From Thermoflavimicrobium dichotomicum (lineage in GTDB: Bacteria > Bacillota > Bacilli > Thermoactinomycetales > Thermoactinomycetaceae), in assembly GCF_900114055.1 (NCBI RefSeq), contig NZ_FORR01000009.1:1-64000 (forward strand): a DNA stretch of 64,000 nucleotides, written 5' to 3'. Of the stretch, positions 39,196-47,887 are shown one piece after another. The position numbers and the translations under genes are program-made. Below the pieces are notes generated by a model. The model ran no database searches, was not told the DNA's origin, and saw nothing but the letters and a program-made list of their open reading frames with translations. How positions within the stretch are numbered: position 1 is the stretch's first letter; each line of letters begins with the position of its first letter.

Positions 39196-39346
39196 TCACA
39201 TATTGCAAAGCAACACCATCAGAGAGATGAAAAAGGTGTTCTGTTTTCTATAAAGCGTAGGGATAGGTTCCTTGCGGAGTGACTGTGATGGTACAGAAGT
39301 TGTCACGGAGGAAGGAACCTATCCCGAAGCGCGTGAGAAAAGGATA
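39196..39346. repeat. Family B repeat, copy B3
   Basis: Arms GGGATAGGTTCCTT (39260-39273) and its exact reverse complement (39312-39325) flank the conserved core GTGACTGTGATGGTAC. Compared with B1 one G:C pair in the stem is A:T on both sides, so pairing is kept. It lies 8 bases from the spoIIB-like stop codon. Confidence 0.85.
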
Positions 39347-39353
39347 ACCAAAA

Positions 39354-40421
39354 TCATTGGATACCTGAACTTTTCAATACATGGATCAGCCGATCATAAC
39401 CAATAATGTAGCGAACCAATCCCTCTTGTATTTGCCATAATAATGCCTGGCTCAAATTCTTTTCCGCTGCTCCCCCACTCTGTATCGCCTGATCCAATCC
39501 ACGAATCATTTCAGACAATGCTTCTTTAGCAGCGGGTGGCACTTTCGATTCAAGAAGTTGCACTTGAGTCACCCATTTCTGATACTCAGCAAACGTTTCT
39601 GTATTCAGGGCAAAAACATCTTCTTGCTTCAGATGGGGCTTCATTTTCTGAACAGAAATATTCCCCAATTGTTTGACCAATTGATTGCCAGCTTTTAGTG
39701 CCGAAACGAGTTCAGTTTGTATCCATTTTTTTGCCTGTGGTTCAGAAAACACCTCTCCCCCCACTTTCCATTCCTTTAAATAAACATCAACCTCTTTTTT
39801 TCCATACATCGTTGAAAGCTTTAGGGCCTCATCATTTGAAAATCCTACGCCAAGAAATATCCGGTAAGGAGCTCTTTCTGACATGACTGCCATAATCCCT
39901 TGTGTTCGATAGGCTGTCAATTTTTCTTTCGCTCCTTGTTTATCCTGAAAGTTTCCAGCTTGTAACATGACAACATGAAGGGCTGGTAACGAATAGGATT
40001 CCGTGGCAGTGGATGAGTTGGATACGGATGGGGATGGCTTGGGCAAATGGGAATCAATCGAAGACAAACGAGTGGATGGATCCGAGAAAAACAATTGGAG
40101 CAAAGCACCTCCCATAATCAGTCCCACAATCACTGCCCCACTGATGGAAGCCAGAAGTCGAATGACAGGCTGGGGAATCTTGACTTTCTTATGTTTAAAA
40201 AAAGGTTGTCTGGGTGAATTCCAGCCAATTCCTTGCTGTTCCTGTCCCAACCTTGGCTGAAACAGATTCTGCCATATTTGCTTCAGTTCGGATGATAAAC
40301 TCGTTTCCACCGTTTCGTCCGACTCTATCATCTGCTTGTCATTTTGATTACGCATTTGATGATTGACGATCACTTTCAACCCTTTTTGATTTGCATACAC
40401 CTTTACTTTCTTGTGATTCAT
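39354..40421 (-). CDS. spoIIB: SpoIIB-like SPOR-domain protein
   Basis: SpoIIB in B. subtilis localises to the sporulation septum and helps engulfment. This 355-residue protein has a cytosolic N-terminus to about 95, one membrane segment (97-115), a Ser/Thr/Pro-rich linker and an extracytoplasmic SPOR-like domain near 147-220 (VVMLQAGNFQDKQGAKE, YRIFLGVGF). The C-terminal 130 residues are helical and not recognised. Identity is by layout and by position next to maf and the prepilin peptidase region, as in B. subtilis. Confidence 0.7.
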   Translation of the reverse strand: MNHKKVKVYANQKGLKVIVNHQMRNQNDKQMIESDETVETSLSSELKQIWQNLFQPRLGQEQQGIGWNSPRQPFFKHKKVKIPQPVIRLLASISGAVIVGLIMGGALLQLFFSDPSTRLSSIDSHLPKPSPSVSNSSTATESYSLPALHVVMLQAGNFQDKQGAKEKLTAYRTQGIMAVMSERAPYRIFLGVGFSNDEALKLSTMYGKKEVDVYLKEWKVGGEVFSEPQAKKWIQTELVSALKAGNQLVKQLGNISVQKMKPHLKQEDVFALNTETFAEYQKWVTQVQLLESKVPPAAKEALSEMIRGLDQAIQSGGAAEKNLSQALLWQIQEGLVRYIIGYDRLIHVLKSSGIQ

Positions 40422-40499
40422 GGTTCTTCATCCGCCCTCTCCACATCTACTATTAAATTTGTATGGAGTTAATAGAGAAGATAGAACCATTCCCTTAGT

Positions 40500-40540
40500 A
40501 AAAAAAGAAACGGCACCTCCCTTTACCAAGTGCCGTTTCC
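40500..40540 (-). terminator. Terminator after pilO
   Basis: GAAACGGCAC and GTGCCGTTTC form a perfect 10-bp stem, followed on the minus strand by seven T. Confidence 0.85.
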
Positions 40541-40549
40541 ATTCATCCA

Positions 40550-41449
40550 TTACGACCCGTTGTTTTCGCTATTTCCATTTGTATGGGTACTTTTATCCTG
40601 ATTAATCGTTCCGTTTTTTTCCTTATGCGTCCCATTGGGATTCAGTTGTTGGAGCAGATCTTCTTTCTTGGTCGGTTTTGGTAGAATTTCAATCTTTGTC
40701 TGTGGCGTTACGGGAGTTCCACCATCCGTATTGCCAACCATGGAAGGGGAAAGTTGAAGCTTTGGATCCAGATATACATATAACATCAAGCGCACACGCG
40801 TATTTCCTAATTTATTTTCCTCCTGATTCAATATCAGATTTTCCCATTCGCGAATATGTATAATCCTGTCCAAATCCTTGATGGCCTGAAACCAGGATTT
40901 TAATTGGCCAGGATTCGCATCGATATATACATCCGAATAGATCACAGACATATGGGGTGGCAGAGACTTTTTCGGTTCGGTTTTTTTATTGTATAAATAG
41001 TGTTCCAAACTCGTTTTTAAATCGGCAATGGATTCGATATCCGAAATTTTCAGTTCGTCTTTTAATTGATTCAGTTCGCTCTCCTTTGCTGCAAAACGAA
41101 TGCCCTTCCATTTCACTCCAGCGGCAGAGGCTTTTCCACGCAAAGCGTTCACTACACGTGAAACATTAATTTCTGTCGGAACTTTCGCCTTTAATGCCTG
41201 GAGCTCTTCTTCTGAAGGAGGGCGCAATCCTTGCTGTACGAGTTTTACCGTTGATTCATGTTCGGTGACATATGTTTTCATATTATTTAACCGTTGTTTT
41301 GCATCCCTTAACTCCACATGATTGAGATAGAGCAAAGGTCCGCTAATTCCACCAACGACTACAAAACAACCAGCAAACAGAGACCACAAAAACTCTTTCG
41401 ATTTCCACCAGAGTGGCTGTTTCCACCAAGGGGAAGAAGAACGATTCAT
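40550..41449 (-). CDS. Type IV pilus alignment protein PilO-like
   Basis: This 299-residue protein has a short cytosolic N-terminus, one membrane segment (about 22-42), a coiled-coil-prone stretch to 80, and an extracytoplasmic domain with INVSRVVNAL and FQAIKDLDRI typical of PilO. The C-terminal 50 residues are low complexity, rich in Asn, Thr and Lys. Its ATG overlaps the pilN stop (ATGA). PilO forms the inner-membrane alignment complex with PilM and PilN. Confidence 0.75.
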   Translation of the reverse strand: MNRSSSPWWKQPLWWKSKEFLWSLFAGCFVVVGGISGPLLYLNHVELRDAKQRLNNMKTYVTEHESTVKLVQQGLRPPSEEELQALKAKVPTEINVSRVVNALRGKASAAGVKWKGIRFAAKESELNQLKDELKISDIESIADLKTSLEHYLYNKKTEPKKSLPPHMSVIYSDVYIDANPGQLKSWFQAIKDLDRIIHIREWENLILNQEENKLGNTRVRLMLYVYLDPKLQLSPSMVGNTDGGTPVTPQTKIEILPKPTKKEDLLQQLNPNGTHKEKNGTINQDKSTHTNGNSENNGS

Positions 41450-42081
41450 GCCCCTCCTCCCTTCTGATTGACTGAATTTGATGTTTTTGAATTCTTCTCT
41501 TTGCTTGTTTTCGATTTCTCTACTTTTACCGGGTTAAATGTAAAATGAAAACGAACCACTGTTGCTGTCTCCGGCTTTATACGCACCTCTTTTACATTCG
41601 AAGCTTTTTCTACGCTGTCCATCACAAACTGCTTCACATATGGACTCTGTTTCATTTTCCCCTCAAAAATACTGATATTTTGCTCTGATATAAATACGGC
41701 CATACCTGACAGTGTGTGTTCTTTTGCTTTCAGATTAAAAATTTTCGCCTCAGGTGTTAATGCAGATTCAACCGCTTGTAAAGCCAAATCCCAATCTACA
41801 TTTTCCGATTGCAACTTTTCAACTGCCTGTTTATAATCCAACACAGCTCCATGCTGCTTGCGAAACTTTTGTTCCTGTTCCACTTTTTTCCTGATATCTT
41901 TTTCCATTGGTTCAAGAAATTGAATCTGTTTTTCCAATCTTTTAATCTGACTTGATTGCTCCCAATATAACCAACCTGCTCCAATCATCAAAAGAACATG
42001 AAAGAGAATAATTCCACTAACCCACCAATGATAGTATCGCCGGAAAGGGGGAGCGGGCTCCATCAAATTAATCTTCATCAT
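41446..42081 (-). CDS. Type IV pilus assembly protein PilN-like
   Basis: This 211-residue bitopic protein has the PilN N-terminal motif KINLMEP at residues 3-9 (which binds PilM), a membrane segment at about 21-41, a coiled coil to 85 and an extracytoplasmic domain containing LQAVESALTPEA. A Lys/Ser-rich tail follows. Start overlaps pilM's stop codon (TAATG). Confidence 0.78.
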   Translation of the reverse strand: MMKINLMEPAPPFRRYYHWWVSGIILFHVLLMIGAGWLYWEQSSQIKRLEKQIQFLEPMEKDIRKKVEQEQKFRKQHGAVLDYKQAVEKLQSENVDWDLALQAVESALTPEAKIFNLKAKEHTLSGMAVFISEQNISIFEGKMKQSPYVKQFVMDSVEKASNVKEVRIKPETATVVRFHFTFNPVKVEKSKTSKEKNSKTSNSVNQKGGGA

Positions 42082-43070
42082 TATTTCCTCCCGCTAAGTA
42101 ATGACCCGATTAATATCGATAAGGAAGCTCCCAAACGTTTGCTGGAAACCTTTCGCAGTTTTCGAGAAAGCATATAATCCGGCAACTGATCGACCGAAAT
42201 TTTAGCTGGAATATGGCCATATAGCCATTCCCGCAACAGCTCCAAATCGACTCCTTCCCCCGTTAAAATCCATTCGTCTGGAAGCCAGTGATATTCCTGA
42301 AACCAACGCTCCATCTCCTGATCAACCCTGGCCAACATCGCTTCTCCAAAACGGGCAATTTCACTCGGTTCTGTCAAAATAGGCTCTAACAGATCCGATT
42401 GTGGATAGATCACACGATTGCAAAATGAAACAAGTGGAAAAGTTAGATATTTCATGCCTTCCAGCTGACCATTCCTAAACCAGCACAATTCCAAACCGTT
42501 TGTCGAAAAACGGAAGGTACAAAAGTGAAAAGGTAAATCATTTCGCACAAATTGAAGCCAATCATTAAGAGAAAGGGAAGAAAAATGGACAGCGACCAAT
42601 TCCAGGCCAGACCAGGCCAATATTTCTTCAATGGAAACGATGAATTCTTTTGAGACCATGAACAGCATCACTTTACGTTCGGCGAGACTGTCTGAGCGCA
42701 TTGGAAAAAAATCGAAAATAACTTCTTTCTCTGTTAACTTGGAGACCACATTTCTCTTTAGCCATGATCTCAATTCATGATCTTTGATCCGGATTGGCAC
42801 AGGCTGCTTATATACACTGATAAACTGACTATCCATGACCAGATGAACGGTTCGTGCTGATATATGCTGTTCTTCTTTCAATCGATTCAAAAGCCAGATA
42901 AATTTTTCCCGATCAAGGAGGTGATCTGCCCCACTGGTTTCCCAAGGTATTGAATGTGTGATCACATGTTGAACCACAGGTGACGTCTTCCGTTTATGCA
43001 GCTCGATCATTTTAAAATAATGATCTTGAATTTCGATCCCTAGAAACCTCCTCTGAAACAAGTAATTCAT
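42081..43070 (-). CDS. Type IV pilus assembly protein PilM-like
   Basis: PilM is an actin-like cytosolic ATPase that binds PilN. The 329-residue product begins MNYLFQRRFLGIEIQDHYFK, resembling the GIDIG start of PilM, but the usual Gly-rich phosphate loops are weak. WILTGEGVDLELLREWL near 260-276 matches the second nucleotide-binding region. The ATG at 43070 follows AAGGAG closely. It lies 10 bases after the prepilin peptidase gene. Confidence 0.72.
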   Translation of the reverse strand: MNYLFQRRFLGIEIQDHYFKMIELHKRKTSPVVQHVITHSIPWETSGADHLLDREKFIWLLNRLKEEQHISARTVHLVMDSQFISVYKQPVPIRIKDHELRSWLKRNVVSKLTEKEVIFDFFPMRSDSLAERKVMLFMVSKEFIVSIEEILAWSGLELVAVHFSSLSLNDWLQFVRNDLPFHFCTFRFSTNGLELCWFRNGQLEGMKYLTFPLVSFCNRVIYPQSDLLEPILTEPSEIARFGEAMLARVDQEMERWFQEYHWLPDEWILTGEGVDLELLREWLYGHIPAKISVDQLPDYMLSRKLRKVSSKRLGASLSILIGSLLSGRK

Positions 43071-43080
43071 CAACTCCTTT

Positions 43081-43770
43081 TTATACAAGTGAATAAATGT
43101 ATGAAAAATAGAGAATACGGATTTTTTCACCCCAAAGATAAGCGATAAATAAGCCGAAAGACAAATGAGGGCCAAACCGGATTTCCGTTTTTCTGCTCAC
43201 TGGACGTCCCCAAAACCATTGCCAACCAATATACAGACTGGCCACCAGGGTAGCAAGCCAAAAAGCAATCAAGACATTTGGCCATCCAGTGACTATCCCG
43301 CCCATGACAAGCAGCTTCACATCTCCATAACCCAAACTTTTTGTCAACCAACTGAGGAGGCAGCTGCCTATTCCAGCCAAGAAAGCGGCCATTAGATAAT
43401 GATCAATCCGCTCATCGTGAACAAACAGGCGAAAACAGAAAAAAAAGGCAAAACCGCTATAAGTAAATAGATTGAGGATCAAACCGGACCATATATCGGT
43501 CAACGAGACCATGACCAAAATCCAGATAAAAAAAAGACCAAGCCATTTCTCAGGTGAATAAGCATAAGCTTCATAACAAAAATAAGCAGCAATGCCTGTA
43601 ATGAAACAAACGGACAGATGGATTCTTTTTGTTTTTGGGATCAAGAAGCATGGATCTTGAGACAGCTGTTTCATTTTCCAATGTAAAGCCTTCTCAACGA
43701 TCGAGGGTGAATGATACGCCAAGCCCATACTGATCAAAATATAAATCCATTCCTGTACATTACCGCTCAT
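43081..43770 (-). CDS. Prepilin peptidase (A24 family) without CxxC methylase motif
   Basis: The enzyme cleaves the leader from type IV prepilins. The 229-residue membrane protein has both catalytic Asp residues, in VSLTDIWSGLI near residues 105-115 and GYGDVKL near 165-171. The usual cytoplasmic methyltransferase domain with paired CxxC motifs is replaced by a short unrelated N-terminus. It corresponds in position to comC of B. subtilis. The start overlaps the pilT stop by 11 bases. Confidence 0.8.
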   Translation of the reverse strand: MSGNVQEWIYILISMGLAYHSPSIVEKALHWKMKQLSQDPCFLIPKTKRIHLSVCFITGIAAYFCYEAYAYSPEKWLGLFFIWILVMVSLTDIWSGLILNLFTYSGFAFFFCFRLFVHDERIDHYLMAAFLAGIGSCLLSWLTKSLGYGDVKLLVMGGIVTGWPNVLIAFWLATLVASLYIGWQWFWGRPVSRKTEIRFGPHLSFGLFIAYLWGEKIRILYFSYIYSLV

Positions 43771-44818
43771 GCAATTCCAACCCTGCTTTGCTCTTCTTTC
43801 CAACAACAATGCCTGGATCAATCCACCCTTCTTCTTGCAACTGCTGATAAGCCATTTCAAGGGACTGCATGCCATAATTTCTTCCAGCCTGCATGACCGA
43901 CTCGATCTGGTGCAGCTGGTCTGTTCGAATCAAATGACTGACAGCCGAAGTATTGATCAGTACTTCTACAGCAGCAATTCGTTCATAAGGAGAATGGCTT
44001 AACGGAAGCAAGCGTTGGGAGGTAACTGCCAGTAAATTCAGAGCCAATTGGGAACGGATTTGAGATTGTTGGACAGGTGGAAACGCATCAATCAGGCGGT
44101 AAATAGCTGATACAGCTCGACTTGTATGCACAGTTGCCAATACGAGTCTTCCCGCTTCAGCTGCACGAATGGCAGCCTGCATGGTTTCACGGTCTCGTAA
44201 TTCGCCGATCAAAATGACATCTGGATCCTGCCGTAAAGCTGAACGGATCCCGGCCAAAAAACTGTCTGTATCCAAACCAATTTCTCGCTGTTCAATCATG
44301 GAACATATAGGGGTATGTATATATTCAACAGGATCTTCCAATGTAATAATGCGGAGCGTCTCTTGCTGGTTCAAATAATGAATGAGAGAGGCCAAAGTCG
44401 TCGTTTTTCCGCTCCCGGTAGGACCTGTAACCAATATCAATCCATGTTCTTCGCAAATGAGGTCCAGCAGAATGGGTGGAAGCCTTAAATCCTGCGGAAG
44501 CGGTATCTCTTTTGGGAATAACCGAATCGATATACTCGGTAACCCTTGTTGAGAATAGATGTGCAAACGCAATCGGATCCCTTCTGGGTGTACCAGGCTT
44601 AAATCGGTTTCCTTCCCTCGCTGTACATCTTCCCGTTCCTTTTGCTTTAAAATTTGTGCAAGAAACAGTTCCATTTCTTGTACAGATATGAACGTATAAT
44701 CCATGGGCATAAGCCGCCCCTGGACACGCATATAAGGGGGCTTTCCGCTTGACAGATGAAGATCGGAAGCCTTGGCACGATAAGCCATTTCAATCAAATT
44801 GAATATATACAAAAACAT
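43760..44818 (-). CDS. pilT: PilT-like retraction ATPase
   Basis: PilT powers type IV pilus retraction. The 352-residue ATPase has Walker A TGPTGSGKTTTL near 129-140, the Asp box ITLEDPVEYIH near 156-166, Walker B RQDPDVILIGELRD near 197-210 and the conserved HTSRAVSAIYRLID near 234-247. The Glu of the Walker B region and the AIRAAEAG segment, a PilT hallmark, are present. GGGGG precedes the ATG. It heads the cluster pilT, peptidase, pilM, pilN, pilO. Confidence 0.9.
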   Translation of the reverse strand: MFLYIFNLIEMAYRAKASDLHLSSGKPPYMRVQGRLMPMDYTFISVQEMELFLAQILKQKEREDVQRGKETDLSLVHPEGIRLRLHIYSQQGLPSISIRLFPKEIPLPQDLRLPPILLDLICEEHGLILVTGPTGSGKTTTLASLIHYLNQQETLRIITLEDPVEYIHTPICSMIEQREIGLDTDSFLAGIRSALRQDPDVILIGELRDRETMQAAIRAAEAGRLVLATVHTSRAVSAIYRLIDAFPPVQQSQIRSQLALNLLAVTSQRLLPLSHSPYERIAAVEVLINTSAVSHLIRTDQLHQIESVMQAGRNYGMQSLEMAYQQLQEEGWIDPGIVVGKKSKAGLELHER

Positions 44819-44904
44819 TCCCCCAACAATTATTTACTTTCTAGTATATCTTATCGAATCTCCAACACGCTTTATTTTACAATATTTTTACATTAATGAA
44901 TCCA

Positions 44905-44937
44905 GAAAAAAAAGGCGATTTCATAACGAAACCGCCA
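44905..44937 (-). terminator. Terminator after pepF
   Basis: GGCGATTTC pairs with GAAACCGCC with one mismatch, followed by eight T on the minus strand. Confidence 0.65.
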
Positions 44938-44956
44938 GATTGTACAACAAAGATTC

Positions 44957-45003
44957 TGCTTTCCAGTCGCGGGAGTTTGGGCGAAGACGTTCAACTGGAA
45001 ACG
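44957..45003. repeat. Relict family A repeat, copy A6
   Basis: CGAAGACGTTCAACTGGAAA resembles the right arm region of family A (GAAGTCGTTCAACTGGAAAA), and TTTCCAGT to its left gives an 8-bp inverted repeat. The left end is strongly diverged. It lies between the pepF stop codon and terminator, the same position as the better copies. Confidence 0.45.
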
Positions 45004-45021
45004 AACCCCTTTCTTGTGCAT

Positions 45022-46845
45022 TTATTCTTTTTCAAACAAGAGCTTTTCCAGTTCATCCAGATTTTCTTCAAATACCTGGAGTGCTGCACGAATCGGTTCG
45101 GGGGAAGTCATATCCACTCCGGCTTTTTTCAGTACATCAATCGGACTGGCCGAGCTACCTGCTTTGAGGAAATCAATATAACGATCAACAGCGGGTTTTC
45201 CTTCCGTCAGGATCTGCTTTGACAATGCTGCGGCTGCACTAAAGCCTGTGGCATACTGATACACATAATAGTTGTAGTAAAAATGCGGAATTCTGGTCCA
45301 TTCTATTCCAATCTCCTGGTCAGAAACAACATGTTTTCCAAAATACTTCTGATTTAATGCATAGTACCAGGAAGTGAGCTGTTCAGCAGTCAATGCCTCA
45401 CCTTGCTGCGCTTTTTGATGGATGAGATGTTCAAATTCTGCAAACATGGTTTGACGAAACACCGTCGCACGAAAATCCTCTAATTGATGTGTGATCAAAT
45501 ATATGCGTTTTTTCCTGTCATTGGTTGTTTTCAACAGGTAATCATTCAATAACAATTCATTGCAGGTAGAAGCCACTTCCGCTACAAAAATCGAATAATC
45601 ACCGTATACGTAAGGTTGCGTTTTCCTCGTATAATAACTATGAACTGAATGACCAAATTCGTGAGCCAGGGTAAATAAATTATCCAGATTATCCTGCCAA
45701 TTCATCAAAATATACGGATTCGTACCATATGCACCTGAAGAGTAAGCTCCACTTCGCTTTCCTTTGTTTTCATAGACATCGACCCAACGATTCTGGAGCC
45801 CTTCTCGAACAATGGACAGATAATCTTCACCCATGGGGGATAACCCTTGAAGTAAGATGTCTTTTGCTTCATCATAAGTGATTTTCATTTTGACATCTTC
45901 GACCAATGTGGCATAAACATCATACATATGTAATTCCGTCAAGCCCATGGCCCGTTTTCGCATTTCCATATAACGGTGCAGCAGATGCAGATGTTCATTG
46001 ATCGTTTCCACCAATTGATCATACACAACTTCAGGAATTTGTTTTTCACTGAGTGAAGCATGCCGTGCAGAATTGTATTTCCGTATTTTCGCCATGTAAT
46101 TATGCTTTTTCACTGTCGCACTCAAGGTACTGGCAAATGTATTAACAAACTGGCCGTATGTGCCATACATGGCCAAAAATGCGTCTTTGCGCACACGGCG
46201 ATCATGACTGCGAAGGAACTGGATATAACGCCCTTGTGTCAACTCTACTTCATTTCCGTCTTCATCGATAATCGTTGGAAATTTAAGATCCGCATTGCTT
46301 AACAGTCCAGCTGTGTGTCTGGATGCATCCATTATCTCTGAAGCACCAGCCAACAATGCTTCCTCATCAGGAGATAAAACATGCTCTCTTTTTTCATTAA
46401 TCACTTGTAATGCATATTCATATACTTTCAGTTCCGGATTTTCTTCAAGGAAGGATTTGAGTTTTTGTTCGTCGATGGCCAAAATTTCAGGTACCAGATA
46501 CGCCTTTGCGCTTCTCGCTTCCGTATACAGGCTGATAATGCGACTTCTCATGCTTTGATAAAACGCATTGGTGGTGTCCTGGTCAAAACGCATATGGGCG
46601 TAAGTATACAATTTCTCGATCCGCTGAAAAATCTCATCGCTACACTTGAGGGCAGCAAGCAACTGATCAGCTGATTGCCCCAATTTCCCCTGATAAGATT
46701 GCAATTCTGGCACACCGTTTTTTACCGCTTCAAATTCTTTTTCCCACTCTTCGTCTGTTGCAAATATGTCCTCCAATCGCCAAGTGTATTCAGCCGGAAT
46801 CTCCGAACGGGTTGGTAATTTTTTGACAGCTTTTTTGCTTGCCAT
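45022..46845 (-). CDS. pepF: Oligoendopeptidase F
   Basis: This cytosolic M3-family zinc metallopeptidase degrades oligopeptides. The 607-residue protein has the zinc motif LAHEFGHSVHSYY near residues 390-402, and the downstream Glu ligand in VAEVASTCNE near 416-425. The ATG at 46845 has GAGG 7 bases upstream, and the product begins with a basic ASKKAVKKL. The length is that of B. subtilis PepF homologues. It is a single-gene unit with its own terminator. Confidence 0.95.
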   Translation of the reverse strand: MASKKAVKKLPTRSEIPAEYTWRLEDIFATDEEWEKEFEAVKNGVPELQSYQGKLGQSADQLLAALKCSDEIFQRIEKLYTYAHMRFDQDTTNAFYQSMRSRIISLYTEARSAKAYLVPEILAIDEQKLKSFLEENPELKVYEYALQVINEKREHVLSPDEEALLAGASEIMDASRHTAGLLSNADLKFPTIIDEDGNEVELTQGRYIQFLRSHDRRVRKDAFLAMYGTYGQFVNTFASTLSATVKKHNYMAKIRKYNSARHASLSEKQIPEVVYDQLVETINEHLHLLHRYMEMRKRAMGLTELHMYDVYATLVEDVKMKITYDEAKDILLQGLSPMGEDYLSIVREGLQNRWVDVYENKGKRSGAYSSGAYGTNPYILMNWQDNLDNLFTLAHEFGHSVHSYYTRKTQPYVYGDYSIFVAEVASTCNELLLNDYLLKTTNDRKKRIYLITHQLEDFRATVFRQTMFAEFEHLIHQKAQQGEALTAEQLTSWYYALNQKYFGKHVVSDQEIGIEWTRIPHFYYNYYVYQYATGFSAAAALSKQILTEGKPAVDRYIDFLKAGSSASPIDVLKKAGVDMTSPEPIRAALQVFEENLDELEKLLFEKE

Positions 46846-47157
46846 GATCTCGCCTCTTTCATTCAAAGTGATCACGATCATACTGTTCCAATGAGCGCCA
46901 GCCCATCGTATATCAGCCTAAACCTCTGATGGCAGAAATCTTAAACTGCAAAGAGAATGGAAAAGGAATCCTTCGTTTCCAACGTCCTTATTATTTATTA
47001 TAAGCTTTTCTGTTTATTGAAGAAACAAATCAGCCATTTTTCATTTCTCATCTCATGATTCAACCTGGATCGATGTTTTCCCGTAAATCGATAGCCGATC
47101 ACTTGCAATCCTCTCCATAATCAAACACAATGGAGAAGGAGAAAGGAGTAGCAAAAT
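46846..47157. other. Divergent intergenic region between pepF and ecsA
   Basis: These 312 bases separate divergent genes and presumably hold both promoters. I see no additional gene, repeat copy or strong hairpin. An AT-rich stretch (46990-47050) is the likeliest promoter area. Confidence 0.4.
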
Positions 47158-47883
47158 ATGCTGGTAGTGAAAGATCTAACAGGCGGTTATTCCAGGCATC
47201 AACCTGTTATCCACCAAATTTCCCTGGAAGTGCAGCCTGCGGAAATTGTCGGCTTGATTGGCGTAAATGGTGCAGGTAAAAGTACCACCATCAAGCATAT
47301 TCTTGGATTATTAACCCCTCAAAGTGGATCAGTTACCGTCCAGGGGTCGACCTTACAGGAAAATCCTGTACAATTCCGTTCCCATCTTGCCTATATTCCT
47401 GAAGTTCCCCAGTTTTATGAGGAACTGACCTTGTGGGAACATTTGGAATTAACTGCACGGGCTTATCAGATTCCACCCGAAGAGTTTAAACAAAGAGCCG
47501 AGTACTTGCTGGATGTATTTCGTATGAAAAAAGTTGCCAAATGGTTTCCACACACCTTTTCCAAAGGCATGCAACAAAAGATCATGCTATTGTGTGCTTT
47601 TTTGGTTGAACCTTCTCTCTTGATTGTAGACGAACCTTTTGTCGGGCTTGACCCTCTGGCCATCCAGGCCTTGCTCGATTTACTGCTACAGCGAAAAAAA
47701 GCAGGGACAGCCATTCTGATGTCAACACATATTCTTACCATGGCTGAAAAGTATTGCGATCGCTTCGTTTTACTTCATGAAGGAAGAGTCGCCCTTTACG
47801 GAACACTGGAGGACATGCGAAAACAGATTGGGCTGCCAAATGCTTCTCTGGAAGAGCTATTTATCCAAGTGGTAAAGGATTGA
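47158..47883 (+). CDS. ecsA: ABC transporter ATP-binding protein EcsA
   Basis: EcsA with EcsB affects protein secretion, regulated proteolysis and competence/sporulation in Bacillus, and the true substrate is debated. The 241-residue ATPase has Walker A GVNGAGKST near 35-43, signature FSKGMQQK near 136-143, Walker B LLIVDEPFVGLDP near 155-167 and STHIL near 190. The EcsA-like stretches VKDLTGGYSR and YEELTLWEHLELTARAY are present. AAAGGAG precedes the ATG. Confidence 0.92.
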   Translation: MLVVKDLTGGYSRHQPVIHQISLEVQPAEIVGLIGVNGAGKSTTIKHILGLLTPQSGSVTVQGSTLQENPVQFRSHLAYIPEVPQFYEELTLWEHLELTARAYQIPPEEFKQRAEYLLDVFRMKKVAKWFPHTFSKGMQQKIMLLCAFLVEPSLLIVDEPFVGLDPLAIQALLDLLLQRKKAGTAILMSTHILTMAEKYCDRFVLLHEGRVALYGTLEDMRKQIGLPNASLEELFIQVVKD

Positions 47884-47887
47884 ACAA

